64,000 bases of DNA, taken from the NCBI GenBank assembly GCA_019614645.1, contig JABWDB010000001.1:16781501-16845500 (forward strand). The letters are read 5' to 3'. The position numbers were made by a program, and so were the translations under genes. Origin of the DNA: Stratiolaelaps scimitus. Taxonomy: Eukaryota; Arthropoda; Arachnida; Mesostigmata; Laelapidae. The notes beneath the pieces were generated by a model that saw only the letters and a list, made by a program, of their open reading frames with translations, was not told where the DNA came from and searched no databases. This document shows, one piece after another, positions 49,040 through 62,286 of the stretch. Position 1 is the first letter of the stretch. Every line of letters begins with the position of its first letter.

Positions 49040-49260
49040 TCAATAAGCAAAGAATATGTAAATGGCACGTAAGTGATACATCTCACTTGAATACACATAA
49101 GGTACATGTATACTGCACGTAAGTATCTTGCAATGCTTTGCGCCCTTTACGAACCTCTGGCGTACACTTTGAAGGGCTGCAACATCATTGAATAGGTAAG
49201 GGGACCATACAGGACAGCAATACAGGAACTTATGCAGAACAAGACTCATGTACAGTTTAA
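49040..49260 (-). mobile_element. Remnant of a LINE reverse transcriptase (thumb region)
   Basis: The minus strand encodes LVLHKFLYCCPVWSPYLFND and then a pattern AALQSVRQRF, which matches the conserved YCCPVWSPYL segment near the end of CR1/Jockey-type reverse transcriptases. The flanking sequence is decayed. Orientation is opposite to the LINE piece at 48.6 kb, so these are two insertions. Confidence 0.65.
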
Positions 49261-49269
49261 CATAGAAAT

Positions 49270-50440
49270 TAGGAACTTAACTATAAAGCATCAGAAAATC
49301 GCATTGCAGATCCTGCTTGAAGATTTAACCCACTCAGTGATATAAATGTGGAAATCCAGCTTTGGGATTACCCAAAAACATTCGACCATAGGACTTGTTT
49401 GATTATTTTAGCTAATATGATTGAAGTTACATTTATGAACTTTAATTTGCATAGCCTCCCATGAAAGTATAATACCTGTATAATTTTGTGTATGTTTGAA
49501 TAAGTCATAATTCCCTGTTTTCCAATGCAGAGATAAGCTTCGGTCAATCGAACATAACATACAACAAAACTTTAGATGGATCGAGAAATTTGAATGGAAA
49601 ATGAGAAATTTTAGAGAATTTACGGAATGGTACTTAACTATCAGGTATATCAATATACTTATATATACATCAGTATACTTAACGATATTGAATTCGGTAA
49701 CCACCTTTCACGTCGATAACGTTTGTTGCAAATATGTAGCAGTCCTTTTAAAAGAAAATCCTCTCCTAATATCTATAGTTTTTACTCAGATGTTATACAT
49801 ATTAAGCATGTCGCGTTATTTTTATTAAGATACATATATTTTACAAACATTTTATTAAGATATATATATATATATTGTTAACAAAATGTTCATTGAGAAT
49901 ATAAATATGTGTTTAATGCTTAATAATTAAATTTGGCATATTCAACCGAAACTTCGATAACGTCAATAAAATAATAATTATCACCACTCGATCGATGAAT
50001 TTGTCTCAATTCGCGAGATCGTGACTGACCAAATCTGTGTGTTGGCATGACTTGCTTTTCAGTTAGATCGAAATATATTACACTAGTCCCTATACACTGT
50101 CTTATCTATCCGGATATTGACCAATGCCGCCGTACCCCAGCGCGTGAACAGCTCCCGATGCACGCTATCACTTGAACAAAAACACAACGATGCAAAGTTC
50201 GCCTGCTAAATCACCGTAGCCGATCAATGTGTGCATTGGGCTCGAGCTTAATCTCGATATGGGGTCTGGATATCAGGCTACAATAGCACAATCGTAATTT
50301 CTCTACTTGAACTGTGACCATGGAATAGCGAAATACAATCGTTCATTCGGTCAACGATATGTGCACCTGTTCCCACTACCAGGTACGGCCAGTATGATAT
50401 CTCAGTCTCAATTTAGATTGTGCTACTAAAGCCGCAACAG
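49270..50440. other. No supported gene
   Basis: AT-rich. The 49408-49704 (-) frame is hydrophobic through AT bias and is not credible. Confidence 0.35.
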
Positions 50441-50463
50441 CTTTGATGACAAAGATAAAGAAG

Positions 50464-50690
50464 GAGGAAACCAAGAAAAAGGAAGGGGGAAATCAGGAAA
50501 AAAACAATGAAAAGAAGGAGGAAATCAGGAAAAAAACAATGAAAAGAAGGAGGAAACCAAGAAAAAGGAAGGGGAAAATCAGGAAAAAAACAATGAAAAG
50601 AAAGAGGAAACCAAGAAAAAGGAAGGGGGAAATCAGGAAAAAAACAATGAAAAGAAAGAGGAAATCATTTCAGAGCAATCTGATGGAACG
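50464..50690. repeat. Polypurine minisatellite
   Basis: Units starting GAGGAAACC or GAGGAAATC begin at 50464, 50518, 50550, 50604 and 50658, spaced 54, 32, 54 and 54 bp. The plus strand is almost pure purine. The Lys/Arg/Glu-rich open frame across it changes register at the 32 bp step, so I treat it as a by-product of the repeat. Confidence 0.85.
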
Positions 50691-51895
50691 TAAACGGAAT
50701 CAGTTCCGAGATCAAGAGCGGTTTAAGCATTTTTGCAGGCCCGTGGTGTTGCCCATTCTACTCTACTCTACATGGCGACCACCTTGTATTGCAGTGAGAT
50801 TTCCATACGGGAATGCTTATAGTGCGCGTTCCGCCGCATCTAATAATGTCCGCCTCCAGGCACCGTTTATATATTAGCGGTGGCATTGGAAGGACGGAGA
50901 CAGTGCGATATCGCCACTGGTGTAAATAGACCTGTCCCGACAGGCCAGTTCGAAACGAAGAGAGCGACCTAAATGACCCCCTAACGATAAACCCCAATTC
51001 GACCGTCCCCTCGCTGTGTTGCCTTAGGAACCACAGCGACGACGCTAACGTTGGGCCATAGCAGGCCATGGCGACGAAGAACAAGCAGCCGCCTACGGAG
51101 AATAGCATCATTCACATGATGTGTTGCTTGCATAGCCAGAGGCGGTTTGTATCCGCTGCCGTCGGAAGAGCATAAAGCAAAGGGCGGGCGGCATGAACGA
51201 AAAGCTACTGCTTCGCTTCTTTTATATCGTCGATCCAAACACAGTGGCCTATTTATTCGCCTATCGTATGGCGTACACATTTTATAGCGATACGCGAACG
51301 CTCTAATCGTATCTTCCATTCGGATAGTGAAAGGGGACGACTATTATGGCCGTATGAAGATCAGCTGACAACCGTCCGCGTGTATAGAAAAAAACCAGGC
51401 CGAAGCAACATTTATCTAGTGGGTTTCAATGGCACTTGAAGCAGCATACTGTCGATGTGAAGATATGAATATCAGCCTTTACAAGTACACATCATTTGTT
51501 TTTGACGTGACTCGAACAAGTGTACTTATTAATTGCTCATAAGCTTTCTCCTTCTAGATACTTTGAAACCTTTGCATCAGCAAAGGGAAGTTGCAAAGCT
51601 CAACGTCATTACGAAACACGTTGCATACGTTTGCGCGCTTACCGAGGAAAGGCATGAAACTTGGCCGTCGTAGATCCGACATTGTCAACAACATATTGTA
51701 GGACGTGTTGATATCACCAATATCATGGCTTATTTCTCGTTCATACTCTGCCTCGTTTGTTCTCTTTCTCGTTTCGTTACTTCGGGTGGATGGCGCTGAA
51801 CGTGTTGATTTAATTTCTGTAGCCACAGCTTTTGTTGCAGTATAACTCACCCTTCTCTATCTGCAGATATTATGTAAATAGTAAAATTATCTCCC

Positions 51896-51951
51896 TAATA
51901 TCCCTCTCTCTCTCTTTCGTTCTCTCTCTCTCTCTATATATATATATATAC
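51896..51951. repeat. Pyrimidine (CT) tract joined to a TA tract
   Basis: CT-repeat sequence with a TTTCGTT break runs into (TA)n. It could act as a polypyrimidine tract on the plus strand, but no exon follows clearly. Confidence 0.8.
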
Positions 51952-52289
51952 ATATACATATGTATATACAAGAATCTGACCAAATTGGTCTGGCCAACAA
52001 CGCCCGATGTAGATCGCACCTCTTCTATAGGCTTCTATCAGATCCTTCAACCGGTCGAAAAAGTGAGAATACTTGCAGAAGCATAGAATGAAAAATGAAT
52101 TAGATCACCACCGACACCGTCACAAGCAGGACCCAGCTAGGTGTATGGCCTGATAGGTGGCTGACATCCACGCTCGTTTTGCTCGCACGCACTTTCTGTC
52201 TCTTCTGTCTGTCTCTTTTATTCTGCTAAGTGTTGCTCCCTCGGATGAATGCATTTTCTATTTCGACTCCCAAAAATAGCAAATTGAAT

Positions 52290-52500
52290 CTTCCCCGTTG
52301 AGTTCGCCCCGCGCGGTCGCGGCAGACGTTCGTTCGTTCGTTCAGACGGCGCGATGGCGCTCGTGCCGTAGCGTTCGCCGCCGGCTCAACGAGCCGACCG
52401 ACGACCGGCGATTCTCGCATCCAGCAGCCTCCGGTGCCATCGGGCGGCCGCTACAAGATCGCGATGACGATGAGGGCGTGGACCTGGGGGTTCGCGGGTA
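52290..52500 (+). promoter_or_regulatory. CpG-rich patch, possible promoter
   Basis: The patch combines many CG pairs, four TTCG-type repeats (52328-52342) with TTCAGACGG behind them, and a downstream splice donor. The TCAGAC could serve as an initiator. Arthropod genomes lack vertebrate-type CpG islands, so composition alone is weak evidence. Confidence 0.25.
52464..52497 (+). CDS. Possible first coding exon in CpG-rich DNA
   Basis: The stretch from about 52290 to 52500 is rich in CG dinucleotides, unlike the rest of the window. Near its end an ATG at 52464 starts MTMRAWTWGFA and runs into a donor-like GCGG|GTAAGA. It could be the start of a secreted or membrane protein, or simply leader sequence. 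A strong acceptor (CCCCTACCTCAG) lies near 52710, but the frame it would give closes after about 20 codons, so the structure is unproven. Confidence 0.2.
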
Positions 52501-54537
52501 AGATCAGAGCGGGGGGGTGAGGAAGGGCCCTTCAGCACACTCACTGCTGTGTCGTTGGACGGCCGGTAGAACGAACATCACTCGTTTGCTGCTTCTAAAA
52601 AAGTCGTCTTTTTCGTCTTTCCTTTGGCCCTCCCCAGTGTCGCTTCCGCCGATCATCTTTTTCGATTTTCCTGAGCATACCCTATGCCCACCTTCGACTC
52701 CCCTACCTCAGTGCGGAGGTGGATCGTGCAGGCGGCAAGATTGTGCTACAGCTTCCAGGATTCCCAAGCCTAGTGGCTATGAACCCGAACGATTGAAGCA
52801 TGGCGAGAGTGTTCGAAGCCCGCATATCCGCGACCTCCTTATTCTCCGCTCATTGTCTTTCCCCCATTTCCATCGTAGTACTGTCAAAGCATGAATTTAC
52901 ACGAGGTGCATGTGTGTGTGTGTGGAGAGCACAGCGTTATTGTTGTTTACACTTTTTGTCATTTCGTACGTGCGTCACTATGTGATTCATTCTTTCTTCG
53001 CCATCGATGACCTCGACGATATAACGAAGTCGACACCTGCCCCTACGAGATGAAGAATACGCAAAGGCGACAAAAAGCAGAAGACGGGGGGAAATGTAGA
53101 AGCGATTTGACAGAGGGAAGATCCACAGGAAAGAGATCTCGAGAGCCCATGATGGGCAGGCGAGAACTCATTGTGCACATTACAGCGTTGCTCCGACGTA
53201 CCAGCAATAGCGGTGGCTCACGACACCCATTGAAGGTGTTCCGCACGTCCTCCGCGCCGACAGCATTAACCAGCATGATAACTAGCAATATCGGCCCGGT
53301 GCAGTCTAAAAGTGCTAAAAAAAATAACGAGCATGGAGTGATGAAATGTGGTACAGAATGCGTTCGTTTCGAACAATGTACGCACAAGAGGAAATCATCG
53401 GTAATTTGAATATATTCAGAAGATCCCAGCGGACTCTCTGATCTCATCAAGCGCTACCATTATGTAAATATTTGCTCATTCTCGATATTGTATATCGTAT
53501 ACTTCGCAGTCGCGTATGAAATTTGCAGTAACGAGTGAAAGTTTGCGGTCGATTGTCGACATCGAGACGTCGACGGAATAGCCGTAAGTCATCGCAGGCA
53601 GACGACAAAAACCCAAATGCAGGTATTTCTGTGTCAATGCTATGTATTTGTGTTCGATTCGAGCACAAATATAATTCGATTCGACAGCGTCAACTCGAAT
53701 CGCTTTACATATTGGGGCAGGGGTGACTTCGGTTACTGCAGATTGAGACGTCACTATGGGAGAGGATGCTGACGTGGCAACTTTTTTTCAACTTCTGAAA
53801 ATTACAACTGATGTCCAGATGTTTACCCGATCGCGCTAAATGAACCTGTGAAGCATGAGCAGTCTGTGGTACAGTGTCAGCCAGACAATGAATACAGTAG
53901 TAGCATTATAAAATATTGTATTTTATTCTATAAAACTATTATTGCAAATTAATATAATCGATCAGAGATGTTCGCTACTTGGCTTCAGATGAGCTTCAGA
54001 TTTCATATCCAGACGAATGTTCGTACGTTAGTACTTACTCGATAGAGTGAGTAATTACTTAGAAAGTTTGAATTGAAATAGTAACTCATCTATGCCCACG
54101 GCAAACGATACACATCCCGACGTGTTGATTTTTCTAACAAACCCAAGCCCTGTTCCTCTAAGCCAGCCGAATGAAAAATACTTCCTGTGGATGTTATTAG
54201 ATGTTTGAAAAAATCACACCGCCACACATTATAAAGCTCGGACGTACCGGAGGCTGAGCTCGGCTGCAATACACAGAGTTGGATGAAATGTCTGGCCAAA
54301 CTATAATATGTATTTATTAGAACCCAAGTCAACCGGCGTTCATTGATCTTGATTAGACGCCGCTTCTACGCTGGCTACGGTAGATCTTCTTTCTATATTT
54401 AGTTACTCAGGTTCTTTAAGTATGTGTCATGATAGAGCTCGAGACAGCCAGATATAGCAGGAAAACCTCCTTATAGTTATAATATTTGATTATATACACT
54501 AGTGATTTGGACTGTAACAGAGACCATAAGGCTTATA

Positions 54538-54682
54538 GTCCGCGCGGTGGCTTGAACGGCTAAGTCTCTGGCTATCAGAAGCCAGAGGCCGCAGGTTCGA
54601 GTCCCGCTGTGTGACATATATGAGAGCTTAAGCATCGTAAAATTGCAGCTCCTTCAATAAACCTTTACCTTATCTTACCTTA
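54538..54682 (+). repeat. tRNA-derived SINE (family 1), best copy
   Basis: The head folds like a tRNA with a long anticodon-type stem (CTCTGGCT/AGCCAGAG, 54565-54592) and a B box GGTTCGAGTCC. A short body follows, with CTCCTTCAATAAACC and the tail CCTTTACCTTATCTTACC. It is tRNA-like but carries a SINE body and tail, so I do not call it a tRNA gene. Confidence 0.7.
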
Positions 54683-55887
54683 CATAATCAATAAATGATA
54701 CAATTGTGCAATACTACGAAAGGACAATTCCATGCGCCCACCAATATGGATACCAATACCGTCCAAGTATACGAATCAACGGGCAACACCCCATCCCATG
54801 ACAGGTTTACATGATGTATGATAGGATACGCCGCGCGCTGTGCGTTAAACAAAATATACCTCAACCATTAAAGCGAACTGGCTTGAACTAAACTCGAAAT
54901 AAGTTTTTAGAAATTTACCACGAGTGCACGATCTAAAACGTTTTTAACGGAACAACAAAACGAGAACCATAGTGCATAGTGCATACCGTTGGATAACATG
55001 TGGCATATTCTACAAATACAAATTTTAGATGTATAGCTCCCTCTTGGCGTTCCCGGCGACCTTCAAACATCACAAGCGTACGGGATCATCAATCACTACG
55101 TCAAAATCCTTCTTCAGAAAGAGAATTTCCACCATAGAAAGAGAATTGTCTCACAAGCGCACGCTGTCTCAAGGTGTGTGAGCTTGTACGAGGCTACACG
55201 CAATGGCCAATAACGAATAGTACTTGGATTTAGGGAGGAAGAGCGTCACGCCTTAATCTCACGTCGCGAGGGTCGTGTCGGCACTGATTAGCACTGGTCC
55301 GCTTGTTCAGAGAAGAATATGCTAATGCCATCCACTCTCGTTTTCGGATACATACCCCATTTCTTGGGGCTTAAAAGTTGTTCCAGCTAACGACACCGCA
55401 GCCATCGCCGGCGTCGTTTGGGATTTTTAATTAGTTTTAAATATGCATAACTTTACGAAAGCTAGACAAATATTTCCAACACGAGTTTCGTTCTTCCGGT
55501 GCAGACTCACGATGAAGAGCGGGGAGGGTGGCGAAGATAGCTCTAAGATATACCAGGGCTGCCGAGATCCAATGCACCTATAACATTATGCGTACGTGTA
55601 GGATAATAATACTATTATAGGACGATGTTGTTGATTCGTATGATTCACGAATTAATTTAACACTGGCATCATTTTGTTAAAAGTACACAGCTTCTGACAC
55701 TGACATGCAACATAAGTGTCATATTCTCCTGCATAGGGCAATACTAAATCAGAATGATGATTCTTATTATTATCATCATCAATATTAGCATATTCGCTTA
55801 GAACGGCTGTCTTTTTTAAGTACTGCATACAGGTGTCTTACGTTACTGAAACACCTGCGCTATTCTTAGATTTATTTTTGGGTAACC

Positions 55888-56226
55888 TCATTTCCGCTGA
55901 TCACAGTCAGTCTGACTCTCGATCCATTCACGTAAAGGCTGCGGGATATCGTTAACAAAAACTAAATCGCTTCCGGTCAACTGGACCCTCACCATTGATG
56001 ACATGCCGCCAATAATTTCGAAAATCTTGCCCCCCGTCGTGGCAGAATCCCTAGCAGCCGTATTCATCGTTGCCGTTGACCTACGAAGAAGTGCGATGTT
56101 GGGGTTACAGCTGATGCTAAATATCACTGCCTGGTGGATGACCCTCTGTACATGATAAGCTGCAACGCGAATCTTAGATAGTTTGAAATACTCATGGGGT
56201 GTGATAAAGAGGCATATTTGAATCAT
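55888..56226 (-). CDS. Open frame or exon, unidentified
   Basis: An ATG at 56226 sits just behind an acceptor-like AAATCACAG with a pyrimidine tract. It opens 112 codons to a TGA at 55888. A donor-like ATG|GTGAGG at 55993 would instead cut it to a 78-codon phase 0 exon. The peptide includes EYFKLSKIRVAAYHVQRV and GGKIFEIIGGMSSM. No signal peptide or clear membrane helix is seen, and I recognise no family. It is the best open frame in the last 10 kb. Confidence 0.3.
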   Translation of the reverse strand: MIQICLFITPHEYFKLSKIRVAAYHVQRVIHQAVIFSISCNPNIALLRRSTATMNTAARDSATTGGKIFEIIGGMSSMVRVQLTGSDLVFVNDIPQPLREWIESQTDCDQRK

Positions 56227-57043
56227 TGTGTAAACTGTGATTTAGAGGAAAATAATATCCTCCTTATCAAGATATCGAACTTTGAACCTTATTTTCACAA
56301 TAGCACTCGGCTCACTTGCTGTGCAAACAGTAAACAAAATCCCATGCCTGTTGTTGAAATGCTTGAATTTGAAAAGAGCATTATTTCCTTCAAGTCTAAT
56401 TCAATGCAACACGAGTAGCGACTCAAAGCTCTTGAACAGTGTAACCTTGGGCCAAATTGATAGCTAGCCAGTGCAGTTAGCCGATCTACACAGTAACAGG
56501 ACGTTGCACAGAGCGAGTTTGTTCCTTTCGACGTAGCCGGCAGGGGCAGGCTTCACGGAGCATACTGTCTCATCTATTTGCATAAACAAATTGCAAAGGC
56601 AAGAGAGCCAGATTTCAGCGGCGATCTCTCCAGGTTTCCACCTAACTAAGCGAAACGAGCCACTGTAGCCTTAAGCGCAACAGGTTTTCCTTGAGGTCGT
56701 TGCTCCGTTTCTTAAAATCCAAGGGAAATACGAAAGAGCTGCCAATGGAGAGCAATATGCCTGTTATATAACTGATCTGCTCACTCGCATTAGCACACGT
56801 CAGGTGTGAAGGCTTACCAATCGCGTCCTCCGTCCAACTATTCCTGTCCTATCCTGCAACAGCTAAAACGAATGAGCTATTTTAATATTTGGAATAAGGA
56901 CCAAAGGAATTGTTATATAATGCACTTTCCTTGGTATCCTATCCCATGTGGTATGGCAGTGGCAGCCAACCGCAACGAAGTTCTAAGGACAGCAGAAAGC
57001 ACTCTCAAGCATAAAACAACAACATTAAGTACAACACCAGGTC

Positions 57044-57074
<31 letters not shown>

Positions 57075-57250
57075 CATGTAATAGTGCTCACGTCTGGAGA
57101 TGGGCATTCGGAAGTATGTTCTCGAATATGCCTTTGATAAATTTGTTGCATACGGATACATCCACAATTACAATCAACGTCAGTGGCTTGCTCCTCTTTT
57201 TACAAACGTTCTCGTGTAGAGTTATATCTAATTAGTACTGCATCTTAATT

Positions 57251-57364
57251 CCACCGGGATAGCATTGGGTAGCGTCGGGAACTTGGAACCCTCGGGTCTC
57301 CGGTTCGAATCTCTCAGGACACATATGATTTGACGTACTATGCAAGTAGTTTTGGCCACGGTCC
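57251..57364 (+). repeat. tRNA-derived SINE (family 2), plus orientation
   Basis: An A-box-like TAGCATTGGGTAGCG and a B box GGTTCGAATCT are followed by a body with CAGGACACATATGATTTG. The copy at 34.0 kb matches it over about 105 bp in the opposite orientation. Confidence 0.6.
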
Positions 57365-58379
57365 AACAACCTACGGTGTGAGGGTTTAAAAAATAGTATG
57401 CAGTATTAAAGCCATGCTCTCTGGCATGTAGCGAAGGGCATACAATGTTCTCACTTTGTTGTCGGGTATTTGCGAATGCTAGGAGAAGCTATTCTCCGTT
57501 GGTGACTTCGCCAGATTTTCCGACAGCTCTATTTTTATGATGAGCCTCCGGGAGTTCTATCCATATGCTAGCTTTTCTATGCTGGCATTCGTTCATGACA
57601 CTTATTATTGTCAGTATTATTATATGACACCTTTAGGGAAGATTCCACTCATACGTATTGGAAAATGTGTACGCTCAATTTATCACCAGTAAGCCGAACA
57701 GAATATGAGTCGGAAACCGTGGACTGTCCCCACTTCAAATGTATCTAAGACAAGTTTCAACGATTCCCACCTCTATTGTAGCTAAAGCAAAAATTGTGAT
57801 TGTGGACTACAGGCAACAAGCAAGCAGAAAACTTCCTTACTAAATCTTGAGGAGGTCAAGTAAGACAAGAAATCAATTGGGGCCATTGTAATGCTTAAAG
57901 TCGGCCTGAAGCCAAAAGGGTCATCTCCGTCTCAACATCTTGCTTCTTCAAGTATTGCGTAGTCTGTTATGGGCCACTGAGCATTCTACCAGGCGGCCTT
58001 GGACCTTTCGGCTGCACTGGATGGCTATCCACAAACTAAGAATTCTCCAACCTGTGCCGCTTTCGAGCGGCTCCTAAGAGGCTGTCTCACGGGTCTTACC
58101 TCGAGTCGAACGCATTTTATTGTACAGACTATAAATTATATGAGACCCAACGCGCATAATCATTACAAATTGATCCTCTCAGGACAGTTACATACCTGCC
58201 TAACTTAATAACAACGACCGCTAACACAAAGGTCCATTTGTCATAATGATATGGTCAGATGCACGAATGGAACCGCAATCATTATCTGGGATCGTTTCGG
58301 CAAGGAGTTGCCTTGGAAACCATAAATATGTTTGATCGATTATTATAGATATTATGTACAATAAATATTTCTTTCTGTT

Positions 58380-58450
58380 GTAAGAAGCCGGAGAAGAAGG
58401 AGGTCGGAGGCCCCAGGTTCGAGTCTCGTGAATTGGCACTAGATACTCAA
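58380..58450 (+). repeat. Possible tRNA-like SINE fragment
   Basis: GCCCCAGGTTCGAGTCTCG resembles the B-box region of SINE family 1. The rest does not align by eye. Confidence 0.3.
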
Positions 58451-60261
58451 CACGAGAGTGATGAAGCAAAGGAAGTCAAACAATTATTAATTCTAGCGCC
58501 GATACATCCATTATTGTCCCCGTTTCAGGTGTACGTATAAGGCCTATGCTGCTATACAGGAGTATATGCACTGTCGAAATAAATATCAGCTTCTACCATA
58601 TAACCCTATACAAACAAATTGTATAATATCGGTGCTGTGTAATATGCTTACTAAAAAGCAACGCCATTATAGTCTAACTGAGGTCCATCTATCTTGAAGC
58701 AAACGTTTTTTTTCTCCCTGCTTAGCTCCGTTGCAGCGGCTCATTGTTTGTTCTACTCTGTAGTTCATAGTTCCCAACGTTATTAGTAGCCATCACAGTA
58801 CTTGATGGCTCCCAGCAAGGTGCGCAGGGGAAATTTCTTAACAAATCCGACGAAGCGATTTATCGATTTGACAAATCTCACACAAACGTTATTTCGCTCC
58901 ACAATGCGTACAATTCCCGATCGGGTCCCATTATTGTAGTGGTCTCTCTCTCTCTCGGAAATAGAAATCCATAATGATCGGGAAGCTTTTGACATCATAC
59001 TTCATATAGTTATTCCTGTTTTTTAGCCTTGCGGTATGCGCCAGGAAGTCGGAAATGTGCAACAGCTGGTCGGAGGTCATTGAAGAGTAAGTAGAGCCGA
59101 TTGAGGTCGGAAATGGCCTGTACCTCCTGGTCTACTAAGAAGAGTTCCTTGTGGAGGATCGCTCCCATAGACGGCACGACGAAGCGAAGGCAGTACAACA
59201 CAGTACGCGTTGTATACTAGGCAATATAAAAGCAGACAAACAATAGAAGAAAGAAGGTAGCTCGTTTCAGCTGATTTAGAGAAATATCTCTGCTACGAAT
59301 TCATATAATACATACAGCATTCTGCAGAGGAATTGGGCCAAGATTCTAGAACTGACGCATGATAAAGACAATGTCTTCAATCTTCATATTATTTAAGAAA
59401 AAGTTACACTCGATACTATTTGTAACGCTTCACATATAGGCGTTTTGCATTAAACTTCAGAGTGCCTGCTTAGAATGCAGTACAACCAAAGTGAGTTATC
59501 GGGCCGAGAGCGCCGTGACGCGTTTGTCTGATTGGACTGATTAGTTAATTATAATAGTGTATATTTCTATTTGTGTCTTTATTATTCTGCGCGTAGTACC
59601 AGCTGCGCAGTTGATAGTGATATGATCAACTTTACCTTTTCGTAATAGTGAAAAATACAGTAGGCAGATCTATATTAGCAAAGCATGGTTAGTCAAAAAG
59701 ACATGCTGGCTTAACATTTTAGTTTAACCCCTGAGGTGGGCGCTGAGTTCAACATAGTATTACATACAAATATGTATAGACAAGTGGAGACAAAAATCGT
59801 TTGGAATTAATCGATTTTTATGGACCTGAATAGAACCCTCGACCCTTAAAAAAAGTGACGTTTCCGGTTCCACGAACAAACCGTTGACATGTTAGGTCTG
59901 ATAGTCGGTCTGTCATAACCAGAAACGTCTGCATAGAGCCAAAAGTACCGTTCGTTTCATCACCTACGAAACAGCTACTTATCGGAAGCGTTTCGTGACT
60001 TGACGAATTATCAAGAAAAATTGTTGACTCATTAATCTTGTTTTATTAAGATTATCTAGCCTGATCTACAGCGACGATGAAACTATCTCGAATCCTCAAA
60101 CTCTCTGAACCGTCGAAATAAACGACAAAGTGGTCTGACACTCGCTATGAAGAGTAGAATCTTAGTGATTATTTCTGGCCTGTTACTGTAGCCTTCCAGA
60201 AGTTTCAGGTATCAGAATAAAATCAACTTGAAAGGAATCTTCGGATTCAAGAAATCAACAA

Positions 60262-60304
60262 GTATAATTTTTGGCTTTTTTTTTTTTTTTGGTATAATTT
60301 TTGG
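60262..60304 (-). mobile_element. Poly(A)-only retroinsertion with 13 bp target-site duplication
   Basis: GTATAATTTTTGG occurs at 60262-60274 and 60292-60304. Between them lie only C, 15 T and G. It looks like a retrotransposition event truncated to its poly(A) tail; replication slippage is the alternative. Confidence 0.55.
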
Positions 60305-62268
60305 AAATTTCTGATTTTGTGTTTCGACACCAACGCATGCCTTTGATCAAATTTCATCAAAATTATCAAACTCACACAAACGATGTTTCGAGACAACATA
60401 GAAACCTTAGATAATCAGTTTTCAATTCAATACGCAATTCACTAAAGTAATCACGATAATATTCTTCCACTATTGTTCTATTCTATTGCTCTACTTGCGT
60501 CAAAGTCACACCATTAAAGACACAATATTACGATTATCTTGGGCCTGCTATTTAACCAAAATGGCGATAACGGCGAATGATATAGAAGCGGGGGGAATGC
60601 TAAATGCATCTTGCAGATGTACATACTGATCTCCATTTATAAATATTCATTCACATAAGTGAATCTTCCCCTTTACGAAGACGTGCGCATGGCAAAATTG
60701 TAGTTCTGCGAATTAGCGATGAAATTTATTGAAAAAACAATGGACTCCCCACGAAAAACACTGAGAAACGAGTTCTCGACTGAGTTATCCAAAATATTGT
60801 TCAATACGATTTAGTTCTAGCATCAACGAAATTAATGAGTCATTCGAACGACGAGGCGACGTGGCAAGAAATTCGTAGAGAGCATTTCTATCATTGCGAC
60901 ATCAGACAATGGTCGAATCAGACATTGCCCTTACTATAATCCGTCAAATTGATATATTTCTCTAAAAACAGTGGCTATTCTTTTCAAACGGTGTTCGAAC
61001 CTAACTTTTCACCCAAAGTCGATTGTCTATTTATCGTTGTCGCGTCTATGGAACTGGCTAGCTCCAAGCTTTTGATAACGATAGTATATCGAGCATTTTC
61101 ATGCGTTGTAGATGAGGGCTCGACAAGGATCTAAAGGATATATTTACGTTGCCTACCATTGGTCACGATCAATTACTCAAGCGCCGATGTTGAACTTCCT
61201 ATTGCGTATCAGCTCTTCCGAGCTATTGTCATATCTCTCATGATCCGATCCTATTGGCTAAACGCACGTCCAAACAATGACAACTGCAATCGGCAGCCCG
61301 ATGCAAACATCAGCACGAATTTACGGAGAGTAATTAAAATGAAAGTTTCCAAACAGCCCAAGATGCCACTATCAACTACTCCTGTTTAATTCTGAAATAT
61401 TACGCTGTCCACGGAGGTGTATGTGTATATCGTGTCGTTTTTTTCCAGGTGTTCCAGACTCTCAGCGTAGTGCAAATTGAAAATTTCTTTTTCGTAAATG
61501 GTCGTACTTAAATAATAATAATGATATATGATAGGGATTGTCCTTTCGTTTACTATTACATCTTAACGATGCGGGTTACTAGCATTGTATGTGCGGAAAA
61601 GCGTCGATGAGGAAAACCGCGTCAATTCGGTGATGAGAGCTACTGGTTCGTCTAAGGCCTTCTCGACAGACCAATGAGAGTGAGGCGGTCTGACTTCACT
61701 ACAAACAAAATATGCTTATGTTAGAGGTAGGTAAATACGCATTCTACTGCTCAGCTGTGCCTGAGCGAGGAGAGACTTCCAGAAAGCTGCATGGTCATAG
61801 TCACTAAAATAACACAACGATGACAGATTATACTGAAAAGCAGTAGCGGTGTGAGACATGGTACCCACAGTAAAGTGGGCACCGCCTTCGAAAGCATACG
61901 GACATATGGAGATTCACAATGTCACAGCGACTGCTGAGCTCCCAGCGAGTTGGTAGCCGTAACCACGTATTTCCCCAAATGAGTTAATGTTAGTAGGAGA
62001 CAGTACTCATCTTCTCGAATGCTCCTCGCGTATTTTTCAGTATTTTATAAGGTCGAACTAATATTCCGTATACCAATCGTATATCCTGTGACCTCTATCC
62101 CAGTGGCATGAAGAATGTGCATTTCCATATTTCCTGTTTCAAGAGTCCTGTGGACTTGACGTAGTGCTAGATTAACTTTTCATTCAGGGAGGGATCTTGA
62201 CACGCCTTCGCTGCGTGAACATGTCATAGAAACACTCAGTGGAACCGTTGACAGCGACCAGACCCCCA

Positions 62269-62286
62269 AGATCACCGCGGTGATCT
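62269..62286. repeat. Perfect 18 bp palindrome
   Basis: AGATCACCGCGGTGATCT reads the same on both strands. A second near-perfect one (TGGGCGGACCGCCCA) follows some 20 bp later, at about 62307-62321. Confidence 0.85.

Larger units (their letters stand above)
50700..54530. other. Mixed composition, no proven gene
   Basis: 52.3-53.45 kb is GC-richer. A minus-strand frame at 53450-53043 includes a hydrophobic run (TGPILLVIMLVNAVGA) that could be a signal peptide or helix, but the opposite strand is open over the same DNA and no splice sites settle the matter. Confidence 0.25.

Noticed and set aside
50443..50877. A Lys/Arg-rich 144-codon protein
   Set aside because: It is read through a polypurine minisatellite whose 32 bp step changes the register.
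54538..54682. A functional tRNA gene
   Set aside because: The fold is only tRNA-like, the acceptor stem does not pair well, and a SINE body and tail follow it.
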